From Thermoanaerobaculia bacterium (GTDB lineage Bacteria > Acidobacteriota > Thermoanaerobaculia > UBA5066): a DNA stretch of 64,000 nucleotides. The DNA is taken from NCBI GenBank assembly GCA_022071945.1, contig JAJVIN010000023.1:1-64000 (forward strand). The letters are read 5' to 3'. Below the pieces are notes generated by a model. The model worked only from the letters and a program-made list of their open reading frames with translations, searched no databases and was not told the DNA's origin. Each line of letters opens with the position of its first letter. Position 1 is the stretch's first letter. Shown here in pieces: positions 58,946-64,000 of the stretch. Made by a program: the position numbers and the translations under genes.

Positions 58946-61002
58946 CCGTCGCTTTCGCCCGCACCTTCATGGAATCTGCGAACCAGCTCACGCTCCCGGA
59001 GCGGGGGCGGGTGTTCGACTTCATGACGAAGTACCAGCAGAACGCCGCACACCCGAGCCTCAGCCTCGAGCGGATCTCAAACGCGGACAAGAGCCTCTGG
59101 TCGGCACGGATTACCCAGGGACTCCGCGCCATCCTCGTGAAGGATGGTGACCAGTCGATCTTCCTCTACGCGAGCCACCATGACGATGCGTACACCTGGG
59201 CCGAGCGGCGGCGGTTCGAGAATCACCCAGTGACCGGCGCCGTCCAGGTGGTCGAAGTGGCGTCGGCCGTCCGGGAGGAGGTGGACTGGCAGACGAGCCC
59301 TGGGAAGCCGAGCCTCTTCGCGACGCGGAAAGACGAGTACCTCTCGAGCCTCGGCGTCCCCCTCGACTGGCTCCCGCTCCTGCACGAGGTGCAGACGGAG
59401 GAGCAGCTCCTCTCGATCATCGACCGGCTCCCCGAGGAAGTCGCCGAGCGCCTGCTGCGCCTGGCCTCGGGAGAACTCGTCGCGCCGCCAGCCCCCGTCT
59501 CACCCGGCGCACCGCTCTCGGCCAATCCGGACAACCTCCGCCGCTTCCGCGTGATCGAGAGCGAAGCGGAGTTGCAGGAAGTCCTCTCGAAGCCACTCTC
59601 TGCCTGGCTCCACTTCCTCCACCCCTCGCAGCGCGACCTCGTGACCGCCACCTTCAAGGGGCCCGTCAAGGTGACAGGTGGCGCGGGCACGGGGAAGACT
59701 GTCGTCGCGCTCCACCGGGCACGGCACCTCGCCAAGCCGGGGAAGAAGGTCCTTCTCACGAGCTTCGTCGGTACCCTCTGCCGGAACTTCGAGCGGAGCC
59801 TCGACATCCTCTGCTCGGGTGACGAGCGCAAGCGAATCACCGCCGCCACCGTCACGTCGGTGGCGCTCGACCTCCTGAAGACGAACGACAGCAAGCTCAT
59901 CTTCGCTGACGAGCAGGGAGAGAAAGCCGAACTCAAGGTGTGCGCCTCGTTCGCCGAGGAGTACGGCGACGTCAAGTTCCTGTGGACCGAATGGCGGAAG
60001 GTCATCTCGCCGCAGGGCATCACCACGTGGGCCGAGTACCGGGACGCCCAGCGCACCGGCCGCGGCAAGCCCCTCACGGTCGCAGCGCGCAAGAAGATCT
60101 GGCAAGCATTCGCAGAGGTGATCGAACGGCTCGAAACGAAGAAGCGCTTCCCTGAGTTCCTCGCCGCGAAGAAGGCCACCCTCGCGCTGGAAGCCGGGAC
60201 GCTGGTCTCTCCGTTCGACGCGGTCCTCGTGGATGAAGTCCAGGATCTCACCCCCGTCGCCCTGCGCTTGATCGCCGCGCTCGGGAAGAAGACGCCGGAG
60301 AATCTGCTCGTCGTCGGTGACGCAGGACAGCGCATCTACCCCCGGGGCTTCAGCCTTCGCGCCCTCGGAATCGACGTCCGGGGCCGCTCGCGCATTCTCA
60401 AGTTCAACTACCGCACCACGAAGCAGATTCAAGCCGCGGCGGAAGCGGTCCTGAGCGGTGACGTGGACGACCTCGACGGAGAGACCGAGACCCGAAAGGA
60501 CGTCCAGTCGATTCTCAGCGGCCCCGTCCCGGTTCTCTCCGGCTTCGAGACCCCGCGCGAGCAGGACGCATTCATCGTCTCCGAGATCGAGCGCTTGAAG
60601 GCCAACGGATTCCAGCTCTCGGAGATTGCGGTCTTCGCACGGACGAACGACCTCGCGCGGTCGATCCAGAACGCGCTCCACAAAGCTGGCATCGAGAGCG
60701 GCCTCATCGACCGCTCGACCGATGGCACGGAAACGGGCGTGCAGATCGGGACGATGCACCGCGCCAAGGGGCTCGAGTTCAAGGCCGTCATCATTTCGAA
60801 CTGCCAGGAAGGCTGCCTGCCGTCACCGGCTGCACTCAAGGAGGCCGACAGTCCGGCGGAACGGGAGATCCTGCTCGCGCTCGAGCGCCAGCTCCTCTAC
60901 GTCAGCCTCACGCGCGCCCGGGACGAGGCGATCGTCACCTGGTGCGGGGAGCCTTCGCCGTTCCTCTCCGCGCTTCTCCAGACTCAGAGGACTGCCCCAT
61001 GA
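58942..61002 (+). CDS. UvrD-like helicase with RelE-like N-terminal domain
   Basis: 686 residues; starts in an ATGA overlap. The first ~90 residues (LTLPERGRVFDFMTKYQQNA, then SARITQGLRAILVKDGDQSI and LYASHHDDAYTWAERRRFE) follow a RelE/ParE toxin-like fold. Superfamily 1 helicase: VKVTGGAGTGKTVVALHRA (Walker A, near 244), AVLVDEVQDLTPVALRLI (motif II, near 429), GDAGQRIYPRGFSL, IGTMHRAKGLEFKAVIIS and LLYVSLTRARDEAIVTW. The insert between motifs I and II is short. It may process DNA exposed by its neighbours; the RelE-like part could bind RNA or be autoregulatory. Confidence 0.8.
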   Translation: MTVAFARTFMESANQLTLPERGRVFDFMTKYQQNAAHPSLSLERISNADKSLWSARITQGLRAILVKDGDQSIFLYASHHDDAYTWAERRRFENHPVTGAVQVVEVASAVREEVDWQTSPGKPSLFATRKDEYLSSLGVPLDWLPLLHEVQTEEQLLSIIDRLPEEVAERLLRLASGELVAPPAPVSPGAPLSANPDNLRRFRVIESEAELQEVLSKPLSAWLHFLHPSQRDLVTATFKGPVKVTGGAGTGKTVVALHRARHLAKPGKKVLLTSFVGTLCRNFERSLDILCSGDERKRITAATVTSVALDLLKTNDSKLIFADEQGEKAELKVCASFAEEYGDVKFLWTEWRKVISPQGITTWAEYRDAQRTGRGKPLTVAARKKIWQAFAEVIERLETKKRFPEFLAAKKATLALEAGTLVSPFDAVLVDEVQDLTPVALRLIAALGKKTPENLLVVGDAGQRIYPRGFSLRALGIDVRGRSRILKFNYRTTKQIQAAAEAVLSGDVDDLDGETETRKDVQSILSGPVPVLSGFETPREQDAFIVSEIERLKANGFQLSEIAVFARTNDLARSIQNALHKAGIESGLIDRSTDGTETGVQIGTMHRAKGLEFKAVIISNCQEGCLPSPAALKEADSPAEREILLALERQLLYVSLTRARDEAIVTWCGEPSPFLSALLQTQRTAP

Positions 61003-63839
61003 ACTTCACCATCGGAAGCCTCGTCAATGCGCGCCACCGGGAGTGGGTTGTCCTCCCGGGATCCACCGATGAGGCGCTTCTCGTGCGACCCCTCGGCGGG
61101 ACTGAGGCCGAGACCACGGCCCTGCTACCAGCGCTCGAGTCCGTGGTGTCCACCCAGTTCTCACCACCTGACCCCACCCGGCCGGGGGATGACCGGTCTT
61201 GCCGGTTGCTGCGAGACGCCGTCCGCCTCGGCTTCCGATCGAGTGCCGGACCGTTCCGATCCTTCGCGCGCATCAACGTCGAGCCGCGGCCCTACCAGCT
61301 CGTGCCGCTCCTGATGGCGCTCCGGCTCGATCCCGTTCGGATCCTCATCGCCGATGACGTTGGAATTGGGAAGACCATCGAAGCGGGGCTCATCGCGCGT
61401 GAACTCCTGGACCGTGGCGAAGTCGAGCGGATGGCCGTTCTCTGCCCACCACACCTGGCCGAGCAGTGGCAACGCGAACTCCACGAGAAGTTCCACGTCG
61501 AGGCGGATCTCGTCCTCCCGAGCACGGTCGCGCGGCTCGAGCGGCCCTGCAACATCGGGGAGTCGCTCTTCGAGTACCCGGGCCGCCGCTTCTTCATCGT
61601 CTCGACCGACTTCATCAAGTCCGACCGCCGCCGCGAGGAGTTTCAGCGAGCCTGCCCGGAACTCGTCATCATCGATGAGGCGCACACCTGCGTCTCATCG
61701 ACCCAGGGCGCCCACCAGCGGTACAAGCTCGTGCGCGGACTCGTCGAGAGATCCGACACGCGCCACATCATCCTCGTCACGGCGACGCCGCACAGCGGGA
61801 AGGAAGAGGCTTTTCGCGATCTCCTCACGCTGCTGAATCCTGAATTCCAGGATCTTCCGGCGGATCTGACGGGACCACAGAACGAGCCCAATAGGCGGCG
61901 CGTTGCCGCGCACCTCGTCCAGCGGCGGCGTGGCGACATCCTGCAGTACCTGGATGCCCGCACGGACTTCCCCCGGCGGGACGTCCTCAAAGACGTCACC
62001 TACAAGCTGTCCCCCGAGTACAAGCGGCTCTTCGATCGCGTCCTCTCCTACGCCCGCGAGGTGGTTCACGACCCCGCGCAGGGGACCCGGCACCGTCAGC
62101 GGATTCGCTGGTGGTCGATGCTGGCCCTGCTGCGGTCGCTCGCATCGAGCCCGCGCGCTGCGGCTCAGACGCTGCACACGCGATCCGGCACCGCGGATAC
62201 CGAGACGGAGGAGCAGGCCAACGAGGTCGGGAAGCAGTCGCTCTTCGACCTTTCCGAGAGCGAGGCGGCCGACGGCTTCGACAACGCTCCCGGCGCTGAC
62301 GCTGGTGAGGAATCGGCCGAAGAGGGCAAGGTTCGCAAACGGCTCGAGGAAATGTCCCGTGACGCCGCGAAACTCGAAGGGGCGAACGACCAGAAGCTCC
62401 AGACCGCGATCGCCTTCATCAAGAAGGAACTGCTCGGCGCCGGGTTCAACCCGATCATCTTCTGCCGCTTCATCCCGACCGCCGAGTACGTGGCGGAGGC
62501 GCTACGAAAGGCGCTCCCTGCCGACATCGAAGTCCAGGCGGTGACCGGGGCACTCCCTCCAGAGGAGCGCGAACTCCGGGTGCTCGAACTCGGGAAGGCG
62601 AAGCGCCGCGTCCTCGTCGCCACCGACTGCTTGAGTGAAGGGATCAACCTGCAAGAGTACTTCGACGCGGTGTTCCACTACGACCTCTCATGGAACCCGA
62701 CGCGCCACGAGCAGCGCGAGGGCCGCGTCGACCGGTACGGCCAGAAAGGCGTGAGGGACGAGACCGGGCAGGGAGCCATCCGAACCGCGACGTACTACGG
62801 CATCGACAACTACATCGACGCCATCGTCGTCAGGGTGTTGCTCAAGCGGCACAAGACGATCCAGGGGACGCTCGGCGTCTCGGTTCCCGTTCCGTTCAAT
62901 CCGGATGAGGTGATCGAAGCCGTCTTCGAGGGGCTCCTGCTCCACGAGAAGCAGGGGGAACTCTTCGAGGACTTCTTCCAGCCCAAGCAGCGCGAACTCG
63001 ACTTCAAGTGGAAGGAAGCCGAGGACCGGGAGACGCGCTCGCGGACCATGTTCGCCCAGCTCTCGATCAAGGTGGAAGACGTGGCGCGAGAGCTGACCGA
63101 GATTCGTGCCGCGATTGGCGCCGGGGCGGATGTGAGGAGCTTCATGCGTGAGGCGCTGTCAGCCTATGGCTCGGCCGTCTCGCAGAAGAACGGTCTCCTG
63201 AACGCCGACCTGATGGGGACGCCTCGCGCGCTCCAGGAGGCGCTGGCGCTCGAGAAGATGGACCTCCATGCCCGCTTCGAGAAACCCGTCGACGACGATG
63301 AGGTCTACCTGACTCGAACGCACCCAATCGTCGAAGGACTCTCGGCGTTCGTCTTCTCCCACGCGCTCGACGAAGCCTCGATCGAAGGAAAACCCGCCGC
63401 GAGAAGGTCCGGTGTCATCTACACGGACCAGGTACAGAGGAAGACGACGCTGCTCCTCGTCCGCTACCGGTTTCAGATCTCGAGCAGGAAGCCGGATGGC
63501 TCCCCCAGTTCAACCCTCGCCGAAGACATCGGACTGCTGGCCTTCGAAGGGTCGCCTTCGAGCCCCGTCTGGATCCCAAGCGAGCGCGCCGTGGACATCC
63601 TTCATGCCAAGCCTGGCAAGAACATCGGGGCGGACCGGGCCACATACTTCCTCGAACGCGTGATCCCAGATCTCCCTCACCTAGCACCACACTTCGAAGA
63701 GCGGGCGCGGCAGCTCGCCGAGCAGCTCCACGCATCACACACCCGGGTTCGTCCCCGGACCACGCGCCGCTATCGCGTCGAGCCGTACCTGCCGGTCGAT
63801 GTCCTGGGCGTCTACCTCTACTTCCCGGTGCAGCCATGA
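60999..63839 (+). CDS. SNF2-family helicase, DrmD-like
   Basis: 946 residues from MNFTIGSLVNARHREWVVLP, an opening typical of helicases next to phage-defence methylases. RILIADDVGIGKTIEAGLIA (Walker A, near 117), LVIIDEAHTCVSSTQGAHQR (DEAH, near 223), ILVTATPHSGKEEAF, LVATDCLSEGINLQEYFDAV and HEQREGRVDRYGQKGV (motif VI, near 570). A charged insert follows about residue 400. The size, motifs and placement directly before an Eco57I-like methylase match DrmD of class 1 DISARM. It overlaps both neighbours by 4 bp. Confidence 0.8.
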   Translation: MNFTIGSLVNARHREWVVLPGSTDEALLVRPLGGTEAETTALLPALESVVSTQFSPPDPTRPGDDRSCRLLRDAVRLGFRSSAGPFRSFARINVEPRPYQLVPLLMALRLDPVRILIADDVGIGKTIEAGLIARELLDRGEVERMAVLCPPHLAEQWQRELHEKFHVEADLVLPSTVARLERPCNIGESLFEYPGRRFFIVSTDFIKSDRRREEFQRACPELVIIDEAHTCVSSTQGAHQRYKLVRGLVERSDTRHIILVTATPHSGKEEAFRDLLTLLNPEFQDLPADLTGPQNEPNRRRVAAHLVQRRRGDILQYLDARTDFPRRDVLKDVTYKLSPEYKRLFDRVLSYAREVVHDPAQGTRHRQRIRWWSMLALLRSLASSPRAAAQTLHTRSGTADTETEEQANEVGKQSLFDLSESEAADGFDNAPGADAGEESAEEGKVRKRLEEMSRDAAKLEGANDQKLQTAIAFIKKELLGAGFNPIIFCRFIPTAEYVAEALRKALPADIEVQAVTGALPPEERELRVLELGKAKRRVLVATDCLSEGINLQEYFDAVFHYDLSWNPTRHEQREGRVDRYGQKGVRDETGQGAIRTATYYGIDNYIDAIVVRVLLKRHKTIQGTLGVSVPVPFNPDEVIEAVFEGLLLHEKQGELFEDFFQPKQRELDFKWKEAEDRETRSRTMFAQLSIKVEDVARELTEIRAAIGAGADVRSFMREALSAYGSAVSQKNGLLNADLMGTPRALQEALALEKMDLHARFEKPVDDDEVYLTRTHPIVEGLSAFVFSHALDEASIEGKPAARRSGVIYTDQVQRKTTLLLVRYRFQISSRKPDGSPSSTLAEDIGLLAFEGSPSSPVWIPSERAVDILHAKPGKNIGADRATYFLERVIPDLPHLAPHFEERARQLAEQLHASHTRVRPRTTRRYRVEPYLPVDVLGVYLYFPVQP

Positions 63840-64000
63840 AACGTCAGAACTTCGGATTCACAGCGGTCACGACCGAGGGTGCACTCCTGCCGCCGGATCT
63901 CCTGAAGCGAATCTCGGAAACCGACGAAGGGCTGAAGGGGCTCAAGCCCACGGACTACCACCTCGTCCCCGGAGAGCGTCTGAACGAGACGATCAACCGG
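63836..64000 (+). CDS. start of an Eco57I/PglX-like DNA methylase, cut by window end
   Basis: 55 residues are visible: MKRQNFGFTAVTTEGALLPP, LKGLKPTDYHLVPGERLNE and on. The opening G(F)TxVxTEGALLPPDLL and YHLxPGERLNEAIxRSW pattern is characteristic of the large N6-adenine methylases with Eco57I domains encoded beside DrmD-like helicases. It starts inside the helicase stop (ATGA). Catalytic motifs lie outside the window. It would be the modification or host-marking part of the operon. Confidence 0.7.
   Translation, partial: MKRQNFGFTAVTTEGALLPPDLLKRISETDEGLKGLKPTDYHLVPGERLNETINR

Noticed and set aside
53402-63839. Dpd (7-deazaguanine DNA modification) system
   Set aside because: DUF1998 and SNF2 helicases also occur there, but no DpdA-like transglycosylase or queuosine-precursor gene is visible in the window.

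Overview
This is a high-GC bacterial window made almost entirely of accessory DNA: integrases, displaced tRNA 3' fragments, insertion sequences, DNA-transfer-type ATPases, single-strand-binding proteins and several predicted anti-phage systems. The host is uncertain. The ECF sigma factor of the HTLQPTALVNEA type, overlapping a Ser/Thr kinase with TPRs, is a pairing I associate with Planctomycetota, Acidobacteriota, Gemmatimonadota or myxobacteria. That is inference only.

Layout. Bases 1-7069 look like an older defence island: a 5'-truncated AlbA_2/HATPase regulator, a two-gene McrBC-like pair and a frameshifted J-domain gene. At 7069-7113 lies the 3' half of a tRNA-Met gene. Its broken end faces right, towards a tyrosine integrase, so an integrated element should begin there. 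That element carries an ABC-three-component defence system (8539-12058). It also carries a seven-gene minus-strand operon (12233-18898) around a TraG/VirD4-like ATPase fused to a replication-relaxation domain. Next come a methyltransferase bracketed by ~125-bp direct repeats, a TIR-like effector overlapping a degenerate DEDD exonuclease, the sigma/kinase pair, a broken kptA, a minus-strand cluster of OB-fold/SSB-like genes with a DNA methylase (27006-30726), and an XRE-ImmA/IrrE, PIN, DUF2188, ASCH stack.

A second displaced tRNA fragment (tRNA-Ala, 34834-34877) has its broken end facing left. It may therefore mark the right boundary of an element. A junction region follows, with two more integrases, an IS481-family element with a 15-bp target duplication, and a partial duplicate of an integrase 3' end. 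From 39.5 kb a second transfer-type module appears: TraG-like ATPase, wHTH protein, XRE regulator, divergent replication-relaxation protein and ArdC. It contains five copies of a 15-bp palindrome, GKGACG-N3-CGTCMC. It runs into a methyltransferase-SNF2 helicase fusion and a methyltransferase-nuclease gene. After an hsdM remnant and an IS5-family element, the right end is a tightly coupled operon: DUF1998 helicase-nuclease, UvrD helicase with a RelE-like N-terminus, SNF2 helicase resembling DrmD, and an Eco57I-like methylase cut by the window edge. It is related to DISARM but differently composed.

The most interesting items are the helicase/methylase operon at the right end, the repeated two-hairpin motif of the SSB cluster with apparent covariation, the fused versus split ATPase/replication-relaxation pair in the two modules, the TIR/exonuclease pair, and the palindrome regulon of the second module.
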